Shown one piece after another: positions 1 through 8,689 of a DNA stretch of 64,000 bases. The translations under genes and the position numbers were made by a program. The notes under the pieces are model-generated. The model saw nothing but the letters and a program-made list of their open reading frames with translations. It searched no databases and was not told where the DNA came from. Source of the DNA: Dipteris shenzhenensis. Its lineage: Eukaryota; Polypodiophyta; Polypodiopsida; Gleicheniales. Numbering within the stretch: the first letter of the stretch is position 1; each line of letters begins with the position of its first letter. Location of the stretch: the NCBI GenBank assembly GCA_047967505.1, contig CM106538.1. The stretch is one strand, 5' to 3'.

Positions 1-77
1 TGCATCTTTTGATGCTTTGAGCTTTGAGTTTTTTGGTGATATTTCACTCTATTGTGGCATACACATTTGGGTGCACC

Positions 78-89
78 TGGTATTTGGTG
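78..89 (+). other. possible degenerate primer binding site of copia 1
   Basis: TGGTAT at 78-83 matches the first six bases of the usual plant copia primer site (complement of initiator tRNA-Met). The following bases do not match. Its place 57 bases before the gag ATG is right for a PBS, but six bases is weak support. Confidence 0.3.
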
Positions 90-139
90 TGATTCTCTCT
101 TGCAAGCACTAGCATTTGGGATTTTGTTTCATTTGCATC

Positions 140-847
140 ATGGCATCCTCTTCCATGTCTGAAAAGGAGTTTTTCAGCATTAAAAATTTTGATGGGACAA
201 ACTTTTCTTTGTGGAAAGAACAAATAAGGGATGTGCTTATTCAAAAGAAGGATGTGCTTATTCAAAAGAAGCAGATTAAACCCTTGGTAGGGATTGAAGC
301 TAAGCCTGCAAATATGTCTGAGGATGATTGGAATGAGTTGGATGCATTAGCAAAGTCTACTATTAGACTTCATCTTGCAGAGTCAGTTTATTTCACAGTA
401 GTAAATGAGCAGACTACGGAAGATTTATGGAAGAAACTGTGTGCCACTTATGAGAAGGAAACTGCCTCTAATAAAGTTTACCTCATGAAGAGGTTGTTTG
501 AGCTACATATGAAGGAAGGGGTCTCCATTACTTCTCACTTGAATGAATTCAATATTATTTTCAACCAGCTTCAGGCTCAGAAGATGAATTTTGATGTGGA
601 GACTAAGGCAATATTTCTCTTATGTTCATTGCCATCCTCATGGGATACCTTCCATACAGCTGTCAGTAACTCTGCACCTGGTAGAGTACTAAAATTTGAT
701 GATGTTGTGGGTAGCTTGTTGGCCGAGGAGATTAGACGGAAGTCTATGGATGGCAACAAGCAGGATGCAGCCTTAAGTGTGCAAAGGGACAGATCACAGT
801 TCAGGGGGAAGTCCCAAGAAAGAGGGAAGTCTCGCTATCATGTGTGA
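140..847 (+). pseudogene. copia 1 gag, cut short by an inversion
   Basis: The frame starts at ATG 140 and encodes 235 residues of a UBN2/DUF4219-type copia Gag, the structural protein that packages element RNA. The N terminus has the usual FDGTNFSLWKEQI stretch, followed by the helical core (DLWKKLCATYEKE, LFELHMKEG, LLCSLPSSWDTF). A basic Q/R/G/S tract near residue 220 normally leads into the CCHC zinc knuckle. Here the frame ends at TGA 845-847, three codons after GKSR. The knuckle is found a little downstream on the opposite strand, so the stop is created by an inverted segment and not by a point mutation. A 21-base in-frame duplication (230-271) adds a second DVLIQKK. Confidence 0.88.
230..271 (+). 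repeat. 21-bp perfect tandem duplication in gag
   Basis: Two identical 21-base units (230-250 and 251-271) duplicate the peptide DVLIQKK and keep the reading frame. Identical copies suggest a recent slip or a recent element. Confidence 0.9.
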
Positions 848-1025
848 CTGCATTGATCTCCTCAATCTTCACTTTTCCTTTGTCCTCCCTTGGACTCTCT
901 TCCTTTTGATTTGCACCCCAATTTGCATTCTTTTTCTTATCCTTTTGCTCTCTTTTCAGCTTGTAGCAATCCTTTTTCATATGGCCCTTCTTGCCACAAT
1001 GATAACACTCAATGTTCCGTGTTGC
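835..1025 (-). other. inverted gag segment carrying the CCHC zinc knuckle
   Basis: Read on the minus strand, this stretch encodes CYHCGKKGHMKKDC (C-x2-C-x4-H-x4-C), the retroelement zinc knuckle, followed by a lysine-rich tail and KIEEINAVTHD, typical of the gag/protease linker. The surrounding element is on the plus strand. Short inverted matches flank the core: TATCAT at 836-841 and ATGATA at 999-1004. The exact right break is uncertain because knuckle-adjacent residues extend a little beyond 1004. Immediately to the right, the plus-strand frame resumes in GAG-pre-integrase, so the protease-coding part is absent. Confidence 0.85.
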
Positions 1026-1030
1026 TTTTG

Positions 1031-3850
1031 GCCAGGGGTGCCAAGTGTGGGAATTTGTATCCCTTACATGTATCAGGGGTATTTGATCATGTTGTTGCAA
1101 TAACCGAGCAGCCAAGCACTTCTTTGTGGCATTGCAGGTTGGGGCACATGAGCCAGAATGGAATGAAACTCTTATGCCGTTTGGGTTATGTACCGCATTT
1201 GAGTTTCTCTGATTTTGAAATTTGTGAGCATTGTCTCTATGGGAAGCAAACTAAATCAGCCCATAAAAGAAGGGGAAAGAAAGAGTTTGAAATGCTTGAT
1301 TTGGTGCATTCAGACGTATGTGGTCCCATGCCTACACGGTCATTAGGCGGGGCTGAATACTATGTGACATTCATTGATGATGCAACTAGGAAAGTGTGGG
1401 CTTATGCTATAGCTCAGAAGAGTGATGTGTTCCAGGTATTTCAGAAATGGCTGGCCTTGGTTGAGAATCAGTCAGGTAGAACGCTTAAATGCCTACGGAC
1501 TGACAATGGTGGAGAGTATCTCTCTCATGACTTTCAGCATTTCTGTGATACACGTGGGATTAAGAGGGAGCTCACATCCCCTCATACACTAGAGCAAAAT
1601 CCAGTTGCAGAAAAGATGAACCGTACCATTCAAGAAAGGTTGCAATGCATGCTTTCCAATGCAAGTCTTTCTGGTGGTTTTTGGGCTGAGGCAATGAAGA
1701 CTGCAGTGCATGTGATCAATAGATCACCTAGTAAGAGTTTGGATGGTGATATTCCTGAAGAGGCATGGAGTGGCAAGAAGCCCTCTTACTCTCATTTGCA
1801 TATATTTGGGTGTGAGGCATATGCACATGTGCCAAAAGAGCACCGAAAGAAGCTAGATCCTAAGTCTAGGAAATGCATCTTTTTGGGTTATGGTGAAAGT
1901 GGAGAGATGGGCTATCGTCTCTGGGATCCAAAAGCAAAGAAGATCATATGCAGCCATAATGTGGTCTTCAATGAGAAGAAGATGCATAAGGCACCCATGA
2001 GGGATGTGGAAATGAGGAGAATCACTTTCCAGGATGTGAATCCACCTGCATATGTTGATAGACAGCAAGCTGTCCATGCACCAAATGTGCAAGAAATGGT
2101 ACCACCAAGTACTCCCACAGGTATACAATCAAGGGTAGATGATGGATCATCTATCGGTGGAAATGATGAGCCAAATGTGGCTGATATGCAGGTGGGACAG
2201 CAAGCTGAAATGCCCTTGAGAAGATCATCTAGAGTGTCTAGACCACCTGCTGATAGGTTTGTCCCAGGGGTAGACTATGTGATGCTTACTGATTGCGGGG
2301 AGCCTTCTTGCTGCAAAGAGGCTATGATGTGCGAGGATCAACGCAAGTGGGAGTATGCTATGCAATCAGAGATGAGTTCACTTATGAATAATAATACTTG
2401 GGACTTGGTTTCTTTGCCACATGGAAAGAAAGCATTGCCATGCAAATGGGTCTACAAAATGAAGGTCACAGGTGATGATGTGCCTAGGTACAAGGCCCGT
2501 TTGGTTGCTAAAGGGTTCAAGCAAGAGAAGGGTGTGGACTTTGATGAGATATTGTCTCCAGTTGTGAAGATGACCACACTTAGATGCATGCTTGGACTAG
2601 TGGCAGCAGAGGATATGGAGCTTATGCAGATGGATGTCAAGACAGCTTTCTTGCATGGGGATTTGCATGAGGAAATTTACATGGTGCAGCCGGAAGGCTT
2701 TGAAGAAAAGGGCAAAGAGCATTTAGTTTGCAAGTTGAAGAAGAGTCTCCATGGTCTTAAGCAAGCACCTAGAGAATGGTATCAGAAGTTTGATGCTTTC
2801 ATTCGGTCCCAGGGTTTTAGAAGGAGTGAAATTGATCACTGCCTCTACAATAAAAGGGCTAAGGATAATAGCCTGATAATCCTGGCACTATATGTGGATG
2901 ATATGCTATTGGCTAGCAAGAGTACTTATGAGCTAGATGCATTAAAGGCCAAGTTGCATGAGGCCTTTGATATGAAGGATTTGGGATTTGCAAGTCACAT
3001 TCTTGGTATGCGCATCACGTGTGATCGGAGTAGGAAACTCCTTTGGCTTTCACAAAAAGAGTATGTTACAAAAGTATTACAGCGTTTCAATATGGAGGGG
3101 GGGAAGGCAGTGAGTACTCCATTGCCTCCATATGTGAAACTGAGTCATACAGATAGTCCCAAATCAGATGAGGAGAGGGCCATGATGTCCAAGGTTCCTT
3201 ATGCATCAGTAGTTGGGAGTCTTATGTATGCTATGATAGCTACTAGACCAGACATTGCATTTGCAGTGGGAGTTGTTAGCCGGTATATGGCTAATCCAGG
3301 AAAGAGGCATTGGGAGGAAATTAAGTGCATCATGAGGTACATGAAGGGTACCAAGGAGATGTGCATCTGCTTTGGTAAAGGAGACATGTCTGTACTTGGG
3401 TACATAGATTCAGACTATGCAGGGCATGTGGATAGTAGGAGATCCACTTCTGGTTATATGTTCACCTTTGCAGGTGGTGCAGTGTCGTGGATGTCTCGTG
3501 CACAGAAGTGTGTTGCTTTGTCTACCACAGAGGTTGAGTATGTTGCAGCCACAGAGGGTTGCAAGGAGGCTATATGGCTTGATCAGCTAGTGGGAGATTT
3601 GGGGATTCATACAGGTGTACCGACATTGCATAGTGATTCCATGAGTGCTATTCGGCTAGCACGGAATCCGGTCTTTCATGCAAAGACCAAACACATTGAG
3701 GTCAGGTACCATTTCATCAGGGAGGTACTTGAGGACAAGCGCATAGAGCTTGTCAAGGTTCATACAGATGATAACCCTGCAGATATGCTGACGAAGAGTC
3801 TACCTAGTCAGCGGTTTGAGTATTGTCATGTATTGATGGGCATTGGATAG
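1031..3850 (+). CDS. copia 1 pol: GAG-pre-integrase, integrase, RT, RNase H (no protease)
   Basis: An open frame of about 940 codons with no start of its own, in frame with gag. Order of parts: GAG-pre-integrase (LWHCRLGHMS, then C-x2-C in CEHCLYGKQ); integrase core with D (codon 1313), D in RTDNGGEY (1502) and E (1610), a 35-residue D-E spacing; the conserved linker with HIFGCEAYAHVP; RT starting near KWVYKMK with ARLVAKGFKQ, MDVKTAFLHGDL and the catalytic YVDD (2891-2902); and RNase H with DSDYAG, STTEVEY, HSDSMSAI and DNPADMLTKSLP. All catalytic residues I can check are present. The integrase C-terminal motif reads EQNPVAEKMNRT where most copia elements have QQNGVAERMNRT. It ends at TAG 3848-3850. 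The protein would need a protease in trans and a start upstream. Confidence 0.92.
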   Translation, partial: ARGAKCGNLYPLHVSGVFDHVVAITEQPSTSLWHCRLGHMSQNGMKLLCRLGYVPHLSFSDFEICEHCLYGKQTKSAHKRRGKKEFEMLDLVHSDVCGPMPTRSLGGAEYYVTFIDDATRKVWAYAIAQKSDVFQVFQKWLALVENQSGRTLKCLRTDNGGEYLSHDFQHFCDTRGIKRELTSPHTLEQNPVAEKMNRTIQERLQCMLSNASLSGGFWAEAMKTAVHVINRSPSKSLDGDIPEEAWSGKKPSYSHLHIFGCEAYAHVPKEHRKKLDPKSRKCIFLGYGESGEMGYRLWDPKAKKIICSHNVVFNEKKMHKAPMRDVEMRRITFQDVNPPAYVDRQQAVHAPNVQEMVPPSTPTGIQSRVDDGSSIGGNDEPNVADMQVGQQAEMPLRRSSRVSRPPADRFVPGVDYVMLTDCGEPSCCKEAMMCEDQRKWEYAMQSEMSSLMNNNTWDLVSLPHGKKALPCKWVYKMKVTGDDVPRYKARLVAKGFKQEKGVDFDEILSPVVKMTTLRCMLGLVAAEDMELMQMDVKTAFLHGDLHEEIYMVQPEGFEEKGKEHLVCKLKKSLHGLKQAPREWYQKFDAFIRSQGFRRSEIDHCLYNKRAKDNSLIILALYVDDMLLASKSTYELDALKAKLHEAFDMKDLGFASHILGMRITCDRSRKLLWLSQKEYVTKVLQRFNMEGGKAVSTPLPPYVKLSHTDSPKSDEERAMMSKVPYASVVGSLMYAMIATRPDIAFAVGVVSRYMANPGKRHWEEIKCIMRYMKGTKEMCICFGKGDMSVLGYIDSDYAGHVDSRRSTSGYMFTFAGGAVSWMSRAQKCVALSTTEVEYVAATEGCKEAIWLDQLVGDLGIHTGVPTLHSDSMSAIRLARNPVFHAKTKHIEVRYHFIREVLEDKRIELVKVHTDDNPADMLTKSLPSQRFEYCHVLMGIG

Positions 3851-3892
3851 TATGCTCACTGGTTGTTCTCCCTTAAAGGCACGTTATACTTT

Positions 3893-3920
3893 AAGTGGGA
3901 GGTTGGGGGGTTAAAGGTCA
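3893..3920 (+). other. polypurine tract and probable 3' LTR start of copia 1
   Basis: A purine run AAGTGGGAGGTTGGGGGG lies about 40 bases after the pol stop, where copia elements place the plus-strand primer. The 3' LTR should begin just after it. I could not confirm an LTR by matching to the 77 bases preceding the candidate PBS, so its length is unknown. Confidence 0.5.
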
Positions 3921-4729
3921 CTGTGCCTTTACCCCGGTTATGTACAATACTCAAACACATATATAAATTAATGAAAAAGAAGATTAGGGTGGTTTTGCAC
4001 CCACCAAAACTTGTGGCTCTCTGTCTCTCTCTCTCTCCTTCTTCCGTTCTTACTTCCGTTGAGAGCACTCTCATAGAGAAGATTAACAATTTAATAGATT
4101 ACACAAAGATTACATAGATTACAATCTCAAAGACTTCTTTACTTCAAATTACATCTCAAGGACTCCTTGTTGAGCTCCCTAATTGCAGGCTTGCCCCTCC
4201 TTGCTCCTTTCCAGAATGGGGCTGGCCTGGCCCCTCCCTCCATGCCGCTTCCTCTTTCCTTGATTTGAGCTTCCTGGTTGCAAGCTTAGCCCCTCTTTCT
4301 CCTTTCTTGAAGGGGGTTGGTTCCTCCCTTCAGACCCCTTTTCCTCGTAGTTAGGCTCGGTCTTGGCCTTCTTCAATTTGAGCTCCTTATTTTTAAGATC
4401 TTTTATTCAAATGGCAAATTTTGAGCAGCATCATCTACTTTCTCATCATAGATAGCTGTAGCAAGCAGGCACATTTGATCTGTCCATGACCTGGGCAATG
4501 GCAAATGGCATTCTCTATAGCTAGATTTTGTATGCACAAACACTACAAAGCCAAAAACGTGCATATGGTGGTAGCATATAGGCCATCAAATACAATAGTC
4601 ATTATGATGGGGGTATGGTAGACCATGCATTTCGAACCCTGTTGCATAGCAGGATAGGCATCCGATTTAACTATTGCGGCCATGAATACCACAGTCTTGC
4701 TCTATACATGCTGAAGTTGCTTCTTGATT
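3921..4729. other. no intact gene; possible 3' LTR of copia 1 and decayed sequence
   Basis: It begins with LTR-like sequence containing a CT-rich stretch near 4020-4040. Between 4179 and 4376 the minus strand has a 65-codon lysine/glutamate-rich open stretch that may be a remnant of the adjacent coiled-coil frame. Nothing else is supported. Confidence 0.4.
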
Positions 4730-5631
4730 CCTTCCTCCCTCATCCTAAGGTTGCGGATGTTCTCCTTCATCTCCTCCACTTTTTGCTCACTCTGTGCAAC
4801 AGCTTCATCTGAATCCCTCAGCATCTCTTGAAGCTGCGTGAATTGCTAAAAAACATCCATGGCAAGCTCATGCACACATCTATCGTGATCTTCTTGTAGG
4901 GTCTTGTAGCTTACTCTTTGGACTTCCAATAGTGTTTCAAAAAAGCAACCCTCATCGTGGCTGCTGCAAATTGCTCCACTGTGGTGGCTGGAACTTGCTC
5001 CACCGTAGCTGCTCTCTGCATCCTTCTTGGCTTGGGGAGCTGCCTCGTTGTCTTCTCCACCCCGACTGCTCTCTACCCCATCCTTCCTGACCTTGAAGCT
5101 CTCTCGTAGTTCCTGCATCACCTTTTTGGTTTCTGCATTCTCCCTTTTCAGCTCCTCCATCATCTGGTCTTTTTTAATGTTCAATGTGTTCTACATGTTG
5201 CAGAGCCATTTGTAAAGACCATTTTTTTTGGCTCTCTGATCTTCAAGATCCTTTCGCATCTTTTCTAGCTCCTTGTCTGCCATGTCCCCATCATTTCTCA
5301 CTTCTTTGATCCTATCTCGGAGATCCTTCATGCGCTTCTCTGCTGCTTCTCTTCTATGCCTTTCCATGTCGACCAATTTTGTAGTGGTCTTAGCTTGCTC
5401 TTGTGCCTACAAGGCCCTTGCTTGTGCCTCCTCTACCTTGGCTTTTGCACCTTTCCTGAGACTTTTCTCAAGTTGCGTTGCCTTTGCTGCATCAGTGGCT
5501 TTCTCTTGTAGAAAAGTCACCTTCTGAGACATCTGCTTATCGTATTGCTCAAAAATCCCTTTGAGGGTAGTTGCCATCAGGTGCATTTTGCAACTCCACG
5601 TACTGCTGAGATGACAATTGGGATTTGCCAT
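4730..5631 (-). pseudogene. coiled-coil protein frame broken by three amber stops
   Basis: From ATG 5631 one minus-strand frame runs about 300 codons, interrupted only by TAG at 5407-5409, 5191-5193 and 4846-4848. The translated segments are strongly coiled-coil in character (for example MERHRREAAEKRMKDLRDRI, then MMEELKRENAETKKVMQEL), with a Ser/Gly/His-rich linker between them. The frame is kept across all three stops, so it was one coding sequence until recently. Each stop is one C-to-T step from CAG (Gln), which fits the Q/E/K-rich context. I do not recognise the family. It may belong to the same decayed element as the frames at 5653-8682, or be a separate captured fragment. Confidence 0.6.
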
Positions 5632-5652
5632 CCACGCAATTCTTCAGGTTGG

Positions 5653-6201
5653 TTAATATGCTCTTGGAGATCCCCTTAAGAAAGATACATCACGCCCTTT
5701 TAGTTGCTCTACTGCTACTTGAACCTGCCAGAACTTGCAGGTTCCTCTCATATCAGTCTTCTTCAGCACATCATGGTTTTCACAATTGTCATGATCCCCT
5801 ATGATGCACGCACTATGGAAACAAGAAAGTTTTCTTGTTTTAATTAGTTGGTTGTTTGAAAAGCCCCATATGTTGTGCTGACCACGAACTCCTTTAATTT
5901 TCTCACAATCGTGCTGGCTTCTCCTTTGCACTTCATCCACTTTCACTTCATGGAACACTCTGCGTACTACAGTATTCTTAAGGCTTTGTTTACTATATGT
6001 TGAATTCGCACCTGTAGAGAGGTTGGCTGTAAGCCATGTTGCAGCATCATGGACATCATTGAGTTTTTCTTGAGGGCATGCTAATTGGTGTTTAAATAGA
6101 GCTTGCTTAATAATAACACCACATCCATCATGCTCACCCTTGCCATGGCCAAACCCAAAGGAATTCCACATCATGTCTAGACCGGTCAAGGATTTGAACA
6201 T
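5653..6201 (-). pseudogene. transposon-like frame with GHGKGEHDGCGVIIK motif
   Basis: An open minus-strand stretch of about 180 codons. Near its start is FGFGHGKGEHDGCGVIIKQAL. A G-H-G-K-G-x2-D-G-x-G-x3-K motif recurs in uncharacterised, repeat-encoded proteins of plants and animals; I know it as a motif but cannot name a family with certainty. Further on are a charged stretch (VRRVFHEVKVDEVQRRSQHDCEKIKG) and a Cys/His-rich part (CFHSACIIGDHDNC) that may bind metal. The frame is truncated at both ends and has no intact neighbours. An element-derived pseudogene is the simplest reading. Confidence 0.5.
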
Positions 6202-6255
6202 TAAGATGAAGTAGAATCCATGGGCTGATTTAAATTGAGAGGCATCACCCTTTGA

Positions 6256-7257
6256 CTACACCCAATGTTGTTTTACATTTTCTACATGAGGATTTTCCTT
6301 TTTCAGCCATTCCGAATGCAATAGAAAAGCATGCTGCATAAATAGGGTGTCATGTTCCCTATCATCTAAAAATGTAGAAATGGTGCATGCGCTGCACTGA
6401 TTTGGACTCCTATGAGTCAGCAAGCAGATTGGCATCATGCATGAAAGAATCAAGCAGATGACTGTACGTGATATGCATAAGAATTGTTATCTACTTGTTG
6501 TACTAGCGAGCACTTTGTATCTCATATTGTTCTTGAAAAGAATAATTTTGTGCAAAATCTATGACAGATACAATAGTGTCACGGGGAAAATTGGCAAGGC
6601 ACGTCTTGAACTGCTTATCCTACTAGCTAGCCATGAAATTGTGAAGCACATATTTTGGGATGGATTGAATCACATGACCTACAAGCTCCCTTGGCTAGGT
6701 GCTCTTATATGATAGTAGCCATCTCTTTTTATCGGATCCTTTAACATTGACATTTTCAAATCTCCTCCATTTTAGAGCAACATGGCTTTCTTCCCTCATT
6801 TCATTTGGATAGACATTGAATGTCTTCTTCTTCAGCTTCAAACTGCAATGCTTGCATGTACCGTGAATGCATTCAATCCTATGCCACTCACGGTCTCCCT
6901 TTGGACAAACCACTGGCTCCCACAGAGACCTTAGGCTACAAAACCTACCCTCCCTTGCAACACATGATGAGGATCCAGGTGGCCTATAGACTGCGCATTC
7001 ATTGGGGAGGCATGGGCATCGATCCCATGGAGCAATGCTCCAACACGACCAGATCTCAAGTCATTCATAGCTTGTCGAGCCAGGTCAAAGTCTATGTGTG
7101 TTTTGCAACAACAAACATTCCTGTCTTTGAGTTTCCTTATGTACCAAGGCTTACAATGCTCAAAGCTCCTCTGGCCAATTGAAATGTCCAGAGTCTGATC
7201 CGTAAACTTGAGATACAACTGTGTCTGCTGACCCAACATGCGGGAACAACATAACAA
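6256..7257 (-). pseudogene. upstream pieces of the same decayed minus-strand frame
   Basis: Three open stretches (6256-6453, 6695-6913, 6931-7257) lie on the same strand and upstream of the GHGKG frame. The piece at 6695-6913 has a Cys/His pair arrangement (CIHGTCKHC) and a basic, aromatic tail. The piece at 6931-7257 reads LYLKFTDQTLDISIGQRSFEHCKPWYIRKLKDRNVCC and continues to DLRSGR, resembling a folded domain and not random sequence. They are in different frames, with stops between them, so frameshifts or lost introns are likely. No family assigned. Confidence 0.4.
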
Positions 7258-7334
7258 TGAGCCCCTTTTTTGCTACTACCAAAAGAATACAAAACACAGT
7301 CTAATTAAAGTATATAATGAAGCAAAATAATTTT

Positions 7335-8084
7335 CAACCACTGCGTTAGTTTAGGACAGTCATAATTTCAATCATTGGGCTGGTTTAGGACACATTTAGG
7401 ACCTTCAACCACCGGGCTGGTTTAGGACACATTTAGGACAGTCATAATTTCAACCACCAGGATGGTTTAGGACACTGACACAATTTCAACCACTGGGATG
7501 GTTTAGCTTGATGGTCTCAACTTCACATATTAGACAATAACAAGTATATTGCTTTTCATTTCCGAATTTCACCATTAGAAAATAACAATATATTGCTTTT
7601 CATTTCTAAATTTCACAATTTAACAGTGGTATGTGACCCGAATAGCAAGAAATTAAATTTAATGAATTTAAGTACTAAGAAACACAATAATTTCAACCAT
7701 CGGGCTAGCCAATAACTAATGTCTATTCAACCACGTTGGTTCAAGACAGTCACATAACTGGTGATTGAGCTGAAGCAGCCATGGTTGCATGATGTTCCAA
7801 CCATCGGGCTGGTTTAGTAAAATAACAATATATTGTGAAATATATTGCTGTTAATTTCTGCTCAACCATGCCATCAGGCTGGACAACAACTAATGTCTAT
7901 TCAACCATGCTCGTTCAAGACAATCACATAATTGGCAATTGAGCTGAACTAGCCTACGATTGCATGATGTTCCAACCACGAGGCTAGTTTAGGACAATCA
8001 CATTTAGTCCAAGCCTGGTTTAAGAAATGAAACAAGTAAACTATCCCAAAGCTCAATCGCAAACAACCACTAGGCTGGTTTAGG
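7335..8084. repeat. degenerate repeat array with an AACCA...TGGTT hairpin core
   Basis: At least ten copies of a core like CAACCACCGGGCTGGTTTAG occur at irregular spacing. The core is a small inverted repeat (AACCA, about 6 bases, TGGTT). Some copies are followed by GGACA-type extensions. Two longer blocks beginning GTCTATTCAACCA (near 7721 and 7898) repeat about 100 bases of context, including CATGATGTTCCAACCA. It is non-coding in all frames. Confidence 0.75.
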
Positions 8085-8241
8085 CACCACTGACCTGTGT
8101 TGTATCTAGCATGTGTATGATGTGCTCCTTAAACACCTTGCATCCCTTCTGCTTCTTACAGATGTCCTTTCTATTTGAAGAAACTCTCATATTTTCATGC
8201 CAAAATGTCATCTCACTATAGCAATGACTTTTGCACTTAGG

Positions 8242-8682
8242 CTATCTCTCCTTTTCTTGCATTCTGTTGAAGCCCACAGATTCTCGGATTGGGAGATCAT
8301 GCATTGCTTTTGCTCTACATTCAACCGCTGGAGCCACTTTGGCCCTTCTGATTGATAACATCTTTGATATTCTGCGTCCAAGCCATTTCTCCTTTGTTTC
8401 AGGGGACACAAACATAGCTAATGTCACCCTCTTTGCAGCTAGTTGATCTAAGCTGTGCAGCCCTTTCACTTTTTGTAGGCCATTTCTCACGTTAGAGAGC
8501 ATCGCCTCTTGGGCATGCATCTCCCGAGGTGTTGGTAGGGTTGTTACTCTATGAACTTTAGGGTGCAGGCTAAAGCTTGTGAAGACTTGAGACTGATAAT
8601 CACCTAAATGGCCTGATGTTGCTACCTCGAATGCTCCCACCAATCGTGACACCACAGCTCGTGTTCTTTGATCCGATGGCAA
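8242..8682 (-). pseudogene. basic hypothetical frame upstream of the hairpin array
   Basis: An open stretch of up to 146 codons, rich in Arg, Ala and Met (SPETKEKWLGRRISKMLSIRRAKV). It has no recognisable domain. It shares strand and neighbourhood with the decayed frames at 4730-7257 and could be a 5' exon of the same element, with the hairpin array in an intron or spacer. That link is an inference. Confidence 0.35.
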
Positions 8683-8689
8683 TTATCAA

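Larger units (their letters stand above)
1..3920 (+). mobile_element. Ty1/copia LTR retrotransposon 1, 5' end outside the window
   Basis: Gag, GAG-pre-integrase, integrase, reverse transcriptase and RNase H occur in copia order on one strand. Gag (from 140) and pol (to 3850) are in the same frame, as expected for a single copia polyprotein. The integrase, RT and RNase H signatures are intact with no internal stop over 2.8 kb, so this is the youngest-looking element here. It cannot be autonomous as read: the gag zinc knuckle lies in inverted orientation (about 835-1025) and no protease D-S-G-A site is present. The start is probably inside or just after the 5' LTR, most of which lies upstream of the window. 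I could not match a 3' LTR to the first bases of the window. Confidence 0.92.

Noticed and set aside
890-1030. N-terminal extension of the copia 1 pol frame
   Set aside because: The open frame before about 1031 is the antisense of the inverted zinc-knuckle segment and has no element motif.
4846-5631. Use of TAG as a sense codon or programmed readthrough
   Set aside because: Three ambers in a single frame could suggest this, but nuclear plant genes use the standard code and nearby elements show the same Gln-to-stop decay.
7335-8084. CRISPR-like array
   Set aside because: Repeats are diverged and irregularly spaced, and the genome is a plant's.
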